Shown: positions 42,353 to 53,865, counted from the stretch's first letter. The stretch is 64,000 bases of DNA from Symbiodinium natans (GCA_905221605.1 CAJNDS010002095.1:202501-266500); one strand, 5' to 3'. The notes: generated by a model not told the origin, from the sequence alone. Numbers and translations are program-made.

Positions 42353-42442
42353 ATTCTCCGATGAAGCTGCCGGGATGTCGTCGAAGTCGCAGTGCTCCTC
42401 TGGGATGGACGCGTCGATCTCCTCCAGAGCGCGACATGGTGG
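42353..42442 (-). CDS. Minus-strand exon, 30 codons, acidic
   Basis: Exactly 90 nt between CGGAAG and a GA donor (GAGAAT|GATTTAG). It reads PPCRALEEIDASIPEEHCDF then DDIPAASSEND. The plus strand reading is poor. Codons are strongly GC-ending. The product is unknown. Confidence 0.5.
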
Positions 42443-43375
42443 CTTCCGAAATAGGGTTTAGGGTTTCGGGTTTAGGGTTGCTGGCCTAAACCCTGAACCC
42501 TAAACCCTAAACCCTAGACCGGTTTACCCTAACCCTAAACCGTGAGCCCTAAGCCCTAGACCCTAAGCCCTAAACCCTAAACCCTGAGCCCTCAACCCTA
42601 AACCCTTTTTGTGGGTCCCTTTAACGGGATTCTATTCTATTTTGGGGTATAAATTGTGGCAACCCCTATTTTGGGAAATGCCCACATTCACGTCGCGGGA
42701 CGTTGTGTAGCGGTTTGTGGTTTAGGTTTTAAGGTTCGGGTTTAGGGTTAAGGTTTAGGGCTTAGGGCTTAGGGTCCAGGGTTTAGGGCAGGGTTTGTCA
42801 TTTATGGCCAAACCCTTGAAGCCCTACAGCCCTGTCCATCAGGTAGCCATGACTCCTGCTGAACTTGTAGGGTTTAGGGTTCGGTTTTAGGGTTTAGGGA
42901 TGTTTGGAGTTAAGGATTTAGGATTAGGGTTTAGGGATGTTTAGGGTTTTGGGTTTAGGATTAGGGTTTAGGGATGTTTAGGGCTTGGGGTTTAGGCTCC
43001 AAACCCTAAAACCCTCAACCCCTGAACCCGAGTCTCCCACAGGCGCCTAAACCCCAATCCCCAATCCCCAAACCCCAAACCCCAAACCCTAAACCCTAAA
43101 CCCTAAACCCTAAACCCCAAACCCCAAACCCTAAACCCTAAACCCTAAACCCTAAACCCCCCAAAAAGTGCAAGCCCGGGAGCCGAGGGCTGCAACTCCG
43201 AGTCGGTCGCGGCGAGAGGAACCTGCCGACTTCGGGCCGTGGGGTTTAGGGTTTAGGGTTTAGGGTTTAGGGTTTGGGGTTTAGGGTTTAGGGTTTAGGG
43301 TTTGTTTAGGGTTTAGGGTTTGGGGTTTGGGGTTTAAATTAAGGTTTTGGGTTCTAGGGTTTAGGGATTAAAAAA

Positions 43376-43431
43376 ATTTATAAGAAACCTTGAACCATTG
43401 AAGGGCACAAGGGTACCACTGGGCTGCCAAG
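43376..43431. mobile_element. Right half of element F1, truncated by telomere repeat
   Basis: It matches the right half of the 24668-24774 element, from TTATAAG through CCTTGAACCA to GGTACCACTGGGCTGCCAAG. TTTAGGG-type sequence abuts both sides. Confidence 0.7.
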
Positions 43432-43854
43432 GTTTAGGGTTTTGGGGTTTAGGGTTTAGGGTTTAGGGTTTTGGGGTGAAAGGGTTTGGGGTGGGTTTAA
43501 GGTGTTCGGGTCTTAGGGTTTTAGGGTTTTCGGTTTAGGGTGTTAGGGTTTTAGGGTTTGGGGTTTGGCGCTTCGGGCTCTAGGGTTTAGGGCTTGAGGG
43601 TTTTAGGCTTTTCGAGCTTAGGACCCTCGCGTTCTTAAGGTTTTTGGCTTTGGAGTGTTAGGGTGTTAGGGTGTTTGGGGTTTTGTGTTTTTTTTTTTTT
43701 TTTTGGGGGGGGGGGGTGGTTGGGCGGGGGCCGGGGAGGGGTATTGAGGTGTTGGGGTGTCAGGGTTTGAGGGCGTTAGAGTGGTAGCTTTAGGGTATTG
43801 GGGTGTGAAGGTTTTACGGTTTTGGGGTTAAACCCTAAACCCTAAACCCTAAAC

Positions 43855-44065
43855 CTTAGTCCCGGGTGCATAGCAGCCTTTAGTGTTGGAGCAACAGCTG
43901 CTGCGATAGCCGCGGGCAGTGGCCCGAAGCAAGCAGCCTTTGGTGACAAGAGCACAAATGGTACTCAGCCCGTCGTCGATCAAGTACAGCCCGGAGGCAT
44001 CCAAAAAAGGCTTGTTCTCGGTGGAGTGCCAGTAGCCGTGGTCCACGCAACAGGCCGGTTCCATG
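43855..44065 (-). CDS. Minus-strand exon, 70 codons, cysteine-rich
   Basis: It starts after GGGCCAG (one leading base, then ATG) and ends at CTAAG|GTTTAGG, 211 nt in all. It reads MEPACCVDHGYWHSTENKPF, LDASGLYLIDDGLSTICALV and TKGCLLRATARGYRSSCCSN, with eight Cys counting GCYAPG. Cysteine content suggests a disulfide-rich or metal-binding segment, but I do not recognise it. Both flanks are telomere-type repeat, and the donor comes from the repeat. Confidence 0.5.
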
Positions 44066-44114
44066 CTGGCCCTAACCCTACACCCTAAACCCTAAACCCT
44101 AAACCCTAAACCTA

Positions 44115-44240
44115 AGGAATATCTCTTTCAACTCAGCGATCCTGTGTTCGTCTTTGTCTCGCCACCCGCTCAAGCCTTCGCATGAGATCGGCACCTGGCG
44201 GCTCTGAACCAGCTCGGGTGCTCGTGTGTGCTCCGCCCTA
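44115..44240 (-). CDS. Candidate exon island, minus strand
   Basis: The frame reads EHTRAPELVQSRQVPISCEG then LSGWRDKDEHRIAELKEIFL, ending at a CCTAAGG/CCCTAAA boundary. Polar, helix-like end. Probably the same gene as 43855-44065. Confidence 0.4.
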
Positions 44241-44454
44241 GCAGACCCCAAAAACTGAAGTCCCTAAACCCAGGTTTAGGGCTTAGGGTTTAAGGCTTAG
44301 GGGTCTCGGGGGTTTCGGTATTTAGGGGCTAGGGCTTAGGGTGAAGGTTACCCGAGACCCCCCTCCAAAGCCCCAATCGCCCCCAAACACAAAATCCCGC
44401 CTCTGCGACTACAAGCTTGCTCCCCCAAACCCCAGGACCTGTACCTCTGGCACC

Positions 44455-44714
44455 CCTAAACCCTAAACCCTAAACCCTAAACCCTAAACCCTAAACCCTA
44501 AACCCTAAACCCTAAACCCTAAACCCCTAAACCCTAAACCCCAAACCCCAGAAGCCCAAACCCTAACGGAGCCTCTGGCTCCTCAGAGAGCGGAGGCAGG
44601 GCGGGTGGCGCCTGGACAAGTGCGAAAAGATGTTTAGGGTTTAGGGTTTAGGGTTTAGGGTTTAGGCGGTTTAGGGGTTAGGGTTTAGGGTTTAGGGTTT
44701 AGGGTTTAGGGTTG
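44455..44714. repeat. CCCTAAA and TTTAGGG arrays around a 60-bp island
   Basis: CCCTAAA at 44455-44545 and TTTAGGG at 44636-44714. The island at 44573-44632 reads LFALVQAPPALPPLSEEPEA on minus and may be a small exon. Confidence 0.7.
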
Positions 44715-45225
44715 GAGGTCTACCTAAACCCCCAAAGTATGCAACATGGTAGTCCATTTTTATTGTTTCGGGCTTTGTAAGAGATACGGCCAATTTCAGG
44801 TAGAACTTTAGCCAGGATTTGGGGCTTGGGGTTTAGGGCTTTGATTTGGGGTCTAGGGATTCAGAGACTGCAGCCGTGTAATTGGGTGAACAGAAGTTAC
44901 CAGAACATGGACACATTATTGTCCGTCATCTCCAAGTACTGGTAGCTGACATGAAGATATGGCGCCGAAGCTACCCACAATTCAGGATTCGAGGTTTGGG
45001 ACTTGCCCTAACCCCGGACTTCAAAGTCCTGCACTCCTTGGCAGGAGCAAGGTCCTGTTGTTCGTGCTAGTCAGACACGATGGCCGGAAAGCACTAAACC
45101 CTAAACGCTTGATGAAATCCTAAACGCTGAACCCTAACACCCTGAACCCTGAACCCTGAACCCTAACTCCCTGACACCCTAACGTTTATAACTCCCTGAA
45201 CTCTCACACCCTCACACCCTCAGCC

Positions 45226-45302
45226 CCTGCCTCTGATGGCGGCTCTGGCTTCTTCTTCTGCTGCTTGGCCCGCGACTCCTCGCGCCTGGCTTCCTTCGAC
45301 TC
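45226..45302 (-). CDS. Candidate exon island, charged, minus strand
   Basis: After CTGGAG the frame reads ESKEARREESRAKQQKKKPE then PPSEAGAEG. The Lys/Glu/Arg pattern suggests a coiled coil or disordered linker. An inverted-repeat element (45322-45406) lies immediately upstream in sense. Confidence 0.45.
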
Positions 45303-45321
45303 CTCCAGAATAGGACTTCGG

Positions 45322-45406
45322 GTTTACCTGGACCCCCAAAGTATGTGTACTAAGAACCGAAAAAGCAGAAAAGAACCATTGCTTTAAATGCTTTGGGGGG
45401 TTTAGA
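45322..45406. mobile_element. Inverted-repeat element, family F9
   Basis: GACCCCCAAAGTATG at the left pairs with ATGCTTTGGGGGGTTTA at the right. A left-end relative is at 44716-44760 (ACCCCCAAAGTATGC). Confidence 0.55.
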
Positions 45407-45549
45407 CACTAATAAACCCTAAGCCCTAAACCCCTAAACCCAACCTCCAAAAAACCTAAACAGGGCCTAAACAGGGTGTAGGGAGGCTAGTTAGGGTTGA
45501 GGGCGTGAGCAATTTAGGGTCCGTCCCGGTAGAATTCGCCCTTCTTGTA

Positions 45550-45606
45550 ACAGTCCTTAATAGGGATTCTCAAAGGGGGTACTAGAATCCCCACTAAGGA
45601 CTGCTA
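45550..45606. mobile_element. Short inverted-repeat element, family F7
   Basis: CAGTCCTTAATAGGGATTCT pairs with AGAATCCCCACTAAGGACTG. A partial relative with TAGCAGTCCTTACTCGGGAT occurs near 46677. Confidence 0.7.
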
Positions 45607-45698
45607 GAAAAAGAGGGAGTTCGGGGTGTAGTGGTTCAGGATCCGACTCCCTAAGCCCTAAACCCTAAACCCTAAACCCTAAACCCCTTGGGACCCAC

Positions 45699-45777
45699 CT
45701 CCTGCTGAACCCTGAGCGTGGCGAGGATTGCCTCAGTCACCGGCAATGGTTCTGAACTGGTGCTCGGGTATTTGGTT
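45699..45777 (-). CDS. Minus-strand exon, 26 codons
   Basis: It starts after TTCTAG... (acceptor TAG at 45780-45778), has one leading base, reads TKYPSTSSEPLPVTEAILAT then LRVQQE and ends at CAGGAG|GTGGGT. Consistent with the minus exons to its left. Confidence 0.45.
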
Positions 45778-45811
45778 CTAGCACTGGGTTGGCCTTTAAC
45801 CCTTTTTAAAC

Positions 45812-45885
45812 AATAGTATATATATATATATGATATATATATATATATATATATTAGCATATATATATATATCTATACACATAGA
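45812..45885. repeat. TA microsatellite
   Basis: TATATA runs with GATATA interruptions. Confidence 0.9.
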
Positions 45886-46848
45886 TGTGGTCCCTTATTA
45901 TAAGCCCCAGTTACGGAACACATAAAGTATCCCAACAGCCAACCCAAATCATGATACCCCTAAACTATAAACCCTACAAAGCCTCTGAACCCTAAACCCT
46001 ATTGAACCCTATAATTAAAGCCTATGAACCCTGTAAACCCTAAACCCTAGGAACCCCAAACCCTATAAACCCTACAAAGCCTGAGAACCCCTATAATCCC
46101 TATTGAACCCCATAAGGTTGGGGCCGAGGCTTTACCCTTTCCCCTTTCTCCTTCCCCTTCCCCAACCCTGAAGGCTAAACCCCATACACCCATACACCCT
46201 AAACCCTAAACCCTAAACCCCAAGAATCATCCTGAGGGCGACTTCACCCAATTCTTCCCAATCCCGAGCCCAGCTGCAAGGCGGCAGACGATGGGAATAA
46301 CGCCCAGCAGAGCCACCTTCACTGGCGGATCCTCAGTTCAGGATTGAGGGTTTAGGGTTTAGGGTTTAGAGTTCAGGCTTTCTAGGAGCAGCTTCTCTTG
46401 TAAGTGATACTAGTAAAGGGATCCTTGGATAAAGGACCCTAAGCCCCAAACCCTAAACCATAAACCAACCCCGCACCCCAAACTCCTCCCCCCCCCAAAC
46501 CCTAACCCTATAGACCTTAAACCCTAAACTCTAAACTCTTGAGTATGATGGGCAAGTTTACACATGGACCCTGGGTAGGACTCTCTTACGTTTAGGGAAC
46601 TGGCGAGGCCGCAAGAAGCGATTTCCTTGGGGTTTCGGGTTTAGGGTTTAGGATTGGGATGTTCCCCCCTTGTACTAGCAGTCCTTACTCGGGATGATAT
46701 AATAGGGGGTGCTCTCATCCGGAACCAGGGTTCCTGAAAGATGCTAAAGGCTGAGGGCTTGATCAAAGGTCTGTGGTCCGGCATTCAGCATTCCTGTGGC
46801 CCTCAACCCTAAACCCTAAATCCTAAACCCTAAACCCTAAACCCTAAA

Positions 46849-46995
46849 CCTAAAGCCTAAAGCCTAAAGCCTAAAGCCTAGAGCCTAAAGCCTAAAGCCT
46901 AAAGCCTAAAGCCTAAAGCCTAAAGCCTAAAGCCTAAAGCCTAAAGCCTAAAGCCTAAAGCCTAAAGCCTAAAGCCTAAAGCCTAAAGCCTAAAG
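46849..46995 (-). repeat. Homogeneous variant array (GCCTAAA)n, about 21 units
   Basis: A single C-to-G variant of the telomere heptamer is repeated about 21 times with only one deviating unit (GCCTAGA). To the left lie normal CCCTAAA units. Confidence 0.95.
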
Positions 46996-47179
46996 GTGGG
47001 GTGCTTGGGTCGGTTGCTCTAGGGATTTTACCTTGCACCCTCAAGGTTGCCTACGGACCCTTTGTCAAGATCCTGAAGCTAGTATGAGGGCCATGTTAGG
47101 AGCATATTCAGGGGGACCTTCAGGTACAACAGGAGTCAGGGTTTAGGGTTTAGGGTTTAGGGTTTAGGGTTGAGGGCTT

Positions 47180-48850
47180 CGGGTCCGGGCGAAACTGCGG
47201 GTAGCCACCCACCCCTTGGAGCAGCAAGCCACCCATGAACGCGCAGCCGAAGTGCATACAAGCCGACATAGTTCTAGACTCAGCCAGAAAACCCCACCAG
47301 AACCCTGAACCCTGAACCCTGAACCCAGAACCCAGAACCCAGAACCCAGAACCCTAAGCCCTAAACCCTAAACCCCCAACCCCAAGCCTGAAAACGGCGG
47401 GGCTGAGCCCCACCCCCCCACGCTGTGAAATCCATTGCTGCCCAAGAACGGCCATAGGCCGGTTCACGCCCAGCTCCGAGAGGGTGATCGGCCAAGCCTG
47501 TCCCGGGAGAGGGATAAAAGGCAAGGGAGGGTTTTGGAAACCCTAAACCCCAAACCCCAAACCCCAAACCCTAAACCCTAAGCCCTAAGCCCTAAGCCCT
47601 AAACCCTAAACCCTACAGGGCTCTGCCCATCTTTGGGCGCAGAAGCCTGGCAGTAGGAAAGGCATCGGCGAGCTAGTCCACCCCTCGACTCCAACTTAAG
47701 CACCGGGTCTGGTTACCAAGAGGGGGTTTAGGGTTTAGGGTTTAGGGTTTAGGGTTTAGGGTTTAGGGTTTAGGGTTATTGATGCACCACAGGCCTTCGC
47801 GAAAGCCCGGGCCCAGTCACGATTGCTAAGCCCCAAACTCTGAACCCTGCGAGCCTAAACCCTAAATCCTAAACCCTAAGCCCTCCGAACCCTAAGCTCC
47901 CAAACCCTGAACTCCTGTGCCTTACACTCCTAAACTCCTAAAATCCGAATTAAACCCTAAACCCATAGCCCGAACGAGCATATGGATCCTGTCACCCGCA
48001 AGCCCCATATTGCTAAACCCTAAACCCTGGAACCCTAAACCCGAAACCCTAAACCCTGAACCCTAAAGCCTAAACCCTAAAGCCTAAAACCTAAACCCTA
48101 AACCCTGGTACCCTACACCCCAAATCTTTCAGCCCTAGCAGCTGGCCCTCGAAAACCCTCTGAAAGTATATTCCTAAACATGATCAGGGTTTAGGGCCTC
48201 GGGCTTCAGCGTTATAAGTTTTAAGGGTGAGTTTTGGGTATAGCCCAAGAAGGAAAGACATACAAGATATCCTAAGGGCCTACCCAGACCCCCAGGGAGT
48301 CCTAAACCCTAAACCCTAAACCCTAAACCCGAAACCCTAAACCCGAAACCCTAAACCCGAAACCCTAAACCCTAAACCCTAAACCCTAACCCGAAACCCT
48401 AAACCCTAAACCCTAAACCCTAAACCCTGAACCCTGAAATTTAGCTCGCCTCGTCGTTCGGCCACGGGATCAAGGGCGAGGCCGCAAAGATCCGGAAGGC
48501 AAAAAACAGAGCCTTGAAGCTTAGGGTTTAGGGTTTAAGGTTTAGGGTTTAGGGTGTACGGTGCAGGGTTCTGGGCATTTTGGGGTGTAGGGCGATATAC
48601 AGGGTTTAGGGTTTAGGGCTGCCCGACACCCGAAACTGTAGACCCAAAACCAAAAAAAATAGGACTCAGGGTTTCGGCTTGCGGCTGAGGGCTGATGAAA
48701 TCAGAAGACCCTAAAATCTAAACCCGAAACCCTAAACCCTAAACCCTAAACCCTAAACTCATCTCGAGGCTCCTCTAGCATCGGTCTCCGCAGTATGGGC
48801 TCGCTTCAACATTGAAGGGTCGGAGTGCGCATGGGGTTTAACGGTTGGGA
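47180..48850. other. Telomere arrays with several small minus-strand islands
   Basis: Arrays at 47284-47375, 47729-47775, 48295-48440 and 48890-48925. Islands readable on minus: about 47280-47190 (TMSACMHFGCAFMGGLLLQG), 48520-48445 (FKALFFAFRIFAASPLIPWP) and 48840-48760 (CALRPFNVEASPYCGDRC). All are short and unrecognised; hydrophobic runs suggest membrane segments. Confidence 0.35.
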
Positions 48851-49205
48851 GGTCGGGAGCTTGGTTTACGGTTTAGGGTTTAGGGTTGTAGGGTTTAGGG
48901 TTTAGGGTTTAGGGTTTAGGGTGATAGGGCGTAGATGCTGTGAAGGTTAGGTTTCGGAACAAGCTCGACAGCTTCGTGAGGTGCGAAGAGCAGCTTATCT
49001 AACACTTTTCTCCCACCCCACGCCGTCCAAGGCGGCAAAGCCACCCAAACCTATTCCTTTTAGGGTTTAGGCCTAAACTCAGACAACAGTCCACTTCTAA
49101 AAACTTGTTCAGTTTCATGACGTTCGTTGGGTCCGAGAGTCAAGGAATCGGGGGTCAAAAGGCAGTTTCAGGGAGGGTTGCAGACATTATTTAGTGGTCA
49201 TGCCT

Positions 49206-49440
49206 GAGCCGGCGTGAAGCCGGTCCCTTGGCACGCTGCGGCGAAGGGTCCGGGTCCTCCTGGTCTGGGACACCCCCTGAAAAGGTCAGCGCTCGGTTGG
49301 GGTACTTACTTTATAATGCTGGTCCCGAGGAGAACGCCCATCGTAGGCGGGCGGGCGAGCGACCTGGGTCGGCTTGCGCCATCGAGGTCGAAGGGCTTAA
49401 GCGCCGCGCCCAAGGGAACTCCTCTTGTGGCCCTTCAATT
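49206..49440 (-). CDS. Two minus-strand exons with canonical splice sites
   Basis: The right exon (from about 49437) reads GVPLGAALKPFDLDGASRPR then SLARPPTMGVLLGTSIIK and ends at a consensus GTAAGT (about 49312-49307). After an intron ending CCTTTTCAG the left exon continues in phase with GCPRPGGPGPFAAACQGTGF to TPAQ and ends at a GC donor. The plus strand also has two overlapping open frames here, but the GTAAGT and polypyrimidine-AG pair favours minus. The product is unknown. Confidence 0.5.
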
Positions 49441-49635
49441 CCCGCAGAGTATCTTTCAAGAGGGTCCCCAAATACCAGGGTACAACCTTTGCGGTCCAAG
49501 CCAAGCCTAAAACTTACACTCTAAACCCTAAACCCTAAACCCTAAACCCTAAACCCTAAAACCTACAGGGTTTCTGGCTTGGGGTTCTTAGGGCGAGCTG
49601 CCTCAGGTCTCAAAGCTGCTAGGTTCATGGGTTCC

Positions 49636-49734
49636 TATACTACCCCCTAGGTTCCCCCTTAAATAACCTTAATTAGGCTTAATTATCCCTAAATAGCCTG
49701 AATTATGGGGGGAACCTAGGGGGGGGGTAGTATA
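49636..49734. mobile_element. Inverted-repeat element with long ends
   Basis: TATACTACCCCCTAGGTTCC at the left pairs with GGAACCTAGG...GTAGTATA at the right over about 25 bp. The centre repeats an AATTA motif. Confidence 0.75.
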
Positions 49735-49826
49735 GAGGGGGGTAGTAGCCCTAAACCCGAAAGGTTCGCTCTTCAAAAGCCCAGCAGCCGTGAAGAGGCG
49801 CAAGAGAAAGTAGCCGCAATCTAGCC

Positions 49827-49982
49827 TTGGCAGCCCAGTAACCATATCATGCTCAGGGCACAGGGTTTAGGGTTTAGGGTTTAGGGTTTAGGGTGTAGGG
49901 TTTAGGGCACCCTTTTGGGGGTTGGTTACTTTATAAGGGAACCCAGAACCAAAAGAAGGGGTAAAGGGTACCACTAGTAACC
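49827..49982. mobile_element. Element F1 with a telomere array inserted
   Basis: It matches the 24668 copy on both sides, but a ~43-bp TTTAGGG stretch sits in the middle, flanked by GGGCAC at 49856-49861 and 49905-49910. The uninterrupted copy has one GGGCAC. The right end is diverged. Confidence 0.75.
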
Positions 49983-50099
49983 TTATGGCGGAGGGGGAAT
50001 GGGGTAGACCTCCCCTGTCTTTAAGGGTCTACATAGCCTCCTTCTTGAGGCTTGTTCCAGATGAAAACCTTTGTTCCAACAACCCGGACGCTACACCCT

Positions 50100-51290
50100 A
50101 CACCCTACACCCTACGCCCTACACCCTACACCCTAAGCCCTAAGCCCTAAGCCCTAAGCCCTAAACCCTAAACCCTAAACCCTAAATCCGACAACCCAGA
50201 TTCTTAGGCGTGTCCCCTAAGTCGAGGTCTTGGGGCGTGTGGAGGTGCCGGCCGAAGACTGCTTAGAATTTCGGCCCGGACATAGTCTCAAGGTTTAAGA
50301 GCGTCTAGGCTTTACCCGAAACCCTAAACCCTAAACCCTATATAAATCCTAAACCCTAAACCCTGAAGCCCCCTAAGGAACCGCCATATGGGTCCAGGCT
50401 GTAGTCCCCCAAGGCTGAGGGTTGAGAAGGGGCCTAACTTCATCCCCTCCCCGTAAGATTAAACCCGACCCCCTACCCCTAATAGGTTTAGGGTTTAGGG
50501 TTTAGGGTTTAGGGTTTAGGGTTTAGGGTTTAGGGTTTAGGGTAATTAACAACCCCAGATATACATAATATAACTATATGGGGGGGGTATTCAATATTGG
50601 GGGGTACGGGGGATTTAATATTCGGGGGAGGGGGTTACCCCTTAACAAAAGCTCATTGCATGCAGCAATTTTAGGGTTTCGCCCCTAAACCCCAAACCCC
50701 AAACCCCAAACCCCAAACCTAACCCAAACCCCGAACCCCAATCCCCAAACCCTGAACCCGAACCTTCTAACACCTTCAGAGTTTTGGGTCGGTACTGTCT
50801 AGGGGGTTAGGGTTGATCAGGAAGTTATTCTCTTTTTACGTTAAAGGAGCCTTTGCCAACCTGCACAAAGCTAAAGGGGTATTAGGTTTCAGGATTCAGG
50901 GCTGAAAAGGCTTGAGGTTTTAGGGGTGAGCCTAAACCCTGAGCCCCCTAAACCCCTAACGCCTAACCCCTAACCCCTAAACCCTACACTCTAAACCCTA
51001 AACCCTAAACCATAAACCCACAACACAAGAAAGGCAGCACCTTGCCTCTGCGAGCGCTGCTGCGTCTCCGTGTTGTACAACAGCATGGCCGGGCCTGGGT
51101 GTTTAGGGTTTAGGGTTTAGGGTTCAGGGTTTAGAGTTTAGGGTTTGGGGTTTAGGGTTTAGGGTTTAGGGTTTGGGGTTTGGGGTTTGGGGTTTAGGGT
51201 CAAGGCGCGGGCTTAGGACTTACACCTCTCGGAAGAAACATCACATTCTATATGTGTGTGTATATACAGACATAAATATATGCTCACCCC
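50100..51290. other. Telomere-derived tracts without a supported gene
   Basis: Contains CCCTACA and GCCCTAA variants (50090-50185), a TTTAGGG array (50478-50542), G-rich runs at 50578-50632, CCCCAAA units (50690-50750) and mixed TTTAGGG/TTTGGGG (51105-51200). Islands are short, with no decisive frame. Confidence 0.6.
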
Positions 51291-51305
51291 CCCCCCCCAT
51301 GATCT

Positions 51306-53165
51306 AGGTCGGAAGGCCTTTCGGGCCCATCGAAACGAGATTTAAACCTAATTCGGAATGAAAATTAAAAGGCCACTGGCCTCATTCGTAGTAAAATTTA
51401 TTTAGAAATCTAAATTTGCCAATTAAAAGCCGCACCCTATGAAATCCTCTTCTGGGGCCTGCCTGTCCGTAACAAAATCTCACAAGAACTTTATATGCAG
51501 AGGTTACAGCCTCAGAAATCCTCATCTGGGCTTCCTTCCTAGTTTATTGAGAAAGTGCTTCTATATAAGAAGCCCACACCCTAGGAAAGAATTCTATCCT
51601 TAAAGGCCACACCCTATGAAGTCCTCTTCTGGGCCCTCTTAATGAAATTTCAGTAGACTTGTGTCTGATAAAGCCACAGCTTTGTTCGTAATTAACCCAA
51701 GTTAAAAAACATGCTAAGAGGCCCAGCCCCAAGACATCCTTTTCTAAGCCTCATTGGTTAATACCTATTTAGAATCTTTTTGTTCTTCCCACACCCAATG
51801 AAATCTTCCTCTGGCTCCATTCGACATGAAATGCAATTTGATTTCATATTGTAAACCCACACCCTAAGAAATCCTCTTCTGGGCTTCGTTCGTAATTGAA
51901 CCCAAGTAAAGCAAGTGTATATTCAGAGGCCAGCCCAAGGACATCCCTCGCAATGAAGCCGAGTTAGAATTTTATATTGCAGACCACACCCTATGAAATC
52001 CCTTTCTGGCCCTTATTTGTAATGAAGATTAATTAGAAGTCTGTATTACAAAGCCACACCCCAAGAATACTCATTAGACATTCGTTTGTAATTAGACTTA
52101 TTTTCGATTTGCCTAGATGCTTGTATTAAAAATGCCACACCATTCTGGGGCCTGTTCGTAACAGAATCTCATAAGAAGTTTATAATTCTAGGTAAGAAGC
52201 CCACACCCTAAGAAGTTCTGACCTAGGCTAGGTTCGTATGTAACTCTTGCACAGAATTTTTTTATCATGAGCCCCCATTCGTATCGTATTTGAATGTACT
52301 TACAATTCCATATTTAACCGCCACACTCTATGAAATCCTCTTCTGGGGCCTATTAGTGAAATGTCCATAGACTTGTGTATGATAAAGCCATAGCTTCGTT
52401 AGTAATTAAACCCAAGTCAAGCAAATAAATTAAGAGGCCCCGCCCCAAGACATCCTCTTCTAAGCTTCATTGGTTACTACCTATTTCGAATTTTATTTTG
52501 CAGACCACACCCTATGAAATTCTCCCCTGGCCTCGCTTCGTAATAAAATGGTATTTGAGGTTTGTATTAAAACGCCACACCCTAAGAAATCCTCATCTGG
52601 ACTCGTTTGTAATTCCACATAAATTGAACTTTTAAGTTTAGAGGCCACACCCCTTTAGACAGAATTTCAAAGGCCACACCCTAAGACCTGTGTATGATAA
52701 AGCCACAGCTTCGTTCGTAAAACCAAACCAAGTAAAACAATTAAGAGGCCACGCTCTTCTAAGCCTCCCTCTTTGGAATTCTATTTTACCGACCACACCC
52801 TGTGAAAGTCTCCTCTGGCCCCGCGTCGTAATGAAATGTAATTTGAGGTTTGCACTAAAACACCACACCCTAAGAAATCCTCATCTGGACTTCGTTTGTG
52901 ATTCCACTTAAATAGACGTTTAAATTAAGAGGCCACACCCCAAGACATCCTCTTCGAAGCCCCACTCTTTTTGAAGTACAATTAGACTTTTGAATTGCAG
53001 GTCCACATCTTCAGAAACACGCCCTAAGAAACCCTCTCTATTTCATTCTATATTACTTTTTATATTGAGACGCCACATCCCAAGACATCCTCTTCTAAGC
53101 CTCATTCGTAATTTAATCTAATGGAACTTTACATGTTAGCGCTACGCCCTGCATACCGAACAGGC
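51306..53165. repeat. AT-richer block of diverged ~90-bp repeats, no telomere heptamers
   Basis: The motif CCACACCCTAAGAAATCCTC followed by TTCTGGGCCTCGTTCGTAAT and an AT-rich tail recurs some 20 times with strong divergence. Longer units repeat: a segment with GTGTATGATAAAGCCA and the following ~200 bp appears near 51650, 52370 and 52685. No protein frame exceeds about 75 codons. It resembles an old satellite or a tandem array of a small element. Confidence 0.8.
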
Positions 53166-53249
53166 TGAATTGAAATAACAACGAAATGGTGGGTGTGTTT
53201 GTGTGTTTTTCTCTGTGGGTGTGCAAGGCAGTCACGTTAGAAGAACCAA

Positions 53250-53865
53250 CTTATAACAATACACATTCTTTATGCAAGAAAAGCATTTTGTTTGCAAAGT
53301 TTGCTAAATTTGCTAAAAAAATCCAAAAATCCAAAAATCCAAAAACTCAAAACCATGGAGCCGGGAGGCCGCCTTTTTTGGATTTTTTGGTTTTCTCGAG
53401 GTTTTTTTGGTTTTTTTTTGGAAAAATCCAAAAAAAACCATGTGTTTTTTTGGATTTTACTTGCTCCTGGCCTCAAAAACCTAAAAAACACATGTTGTTT
53501 TTTGGATTTTGAGTGAAAACCCAAAAAAACCCATGTGTTTTTTTAGTTTCTGAGACCAGGAGCACCTGAAATCCAAAAAAACACGAGGGTTTTTTTGGAT
53601 TTTCACTCAAAATCCAAAAAAAACCATGTGTTTTTTAGGTTTTTGAGGCCAGGAGCAAGTAAAATCCAAAAAAACACATGGTTTTTTTTGGATTTTTCCA
53701 AAAAAAAACCAAAAAAAACCTCGAGAAAACCAAAAAATCCAAAAAAGGCGGCCTCCCGGCTCCATGGTTTTGAATTTTTGGATTTTTGGATTTTTGGATT
53801 TGTGTCAAATTTTGCAAATTCTGCAAAAAAGAAGTGTTTTTTGCATACAATTCTGTGTTTATAAG
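53250..53865. repeat. Near-perfect palindrome with ~295-bp arms
   Basis: The left arm begins TTATAAC and the right arm ends GTTTATAAG. Arms match through the GGAGCCGGGAGGCCGCC / GGCGGCCTCCCGGCTCC core and nested AAAATCC/GGATTTT units to a centre near 53557. The left and right halves give nearly the same translation on opposite strands (HSKSKK.HVFFRFLRPGASK), which confirms the symmetry; the frames are not genes. Confidence 0.9.

Noticed and set aside
53186-53864. Phe/Lys-rich proteins of 70-108 residues
   Set aside because: They are translations of the palindrome; equivalent proteins on both strands come from the symmetry.
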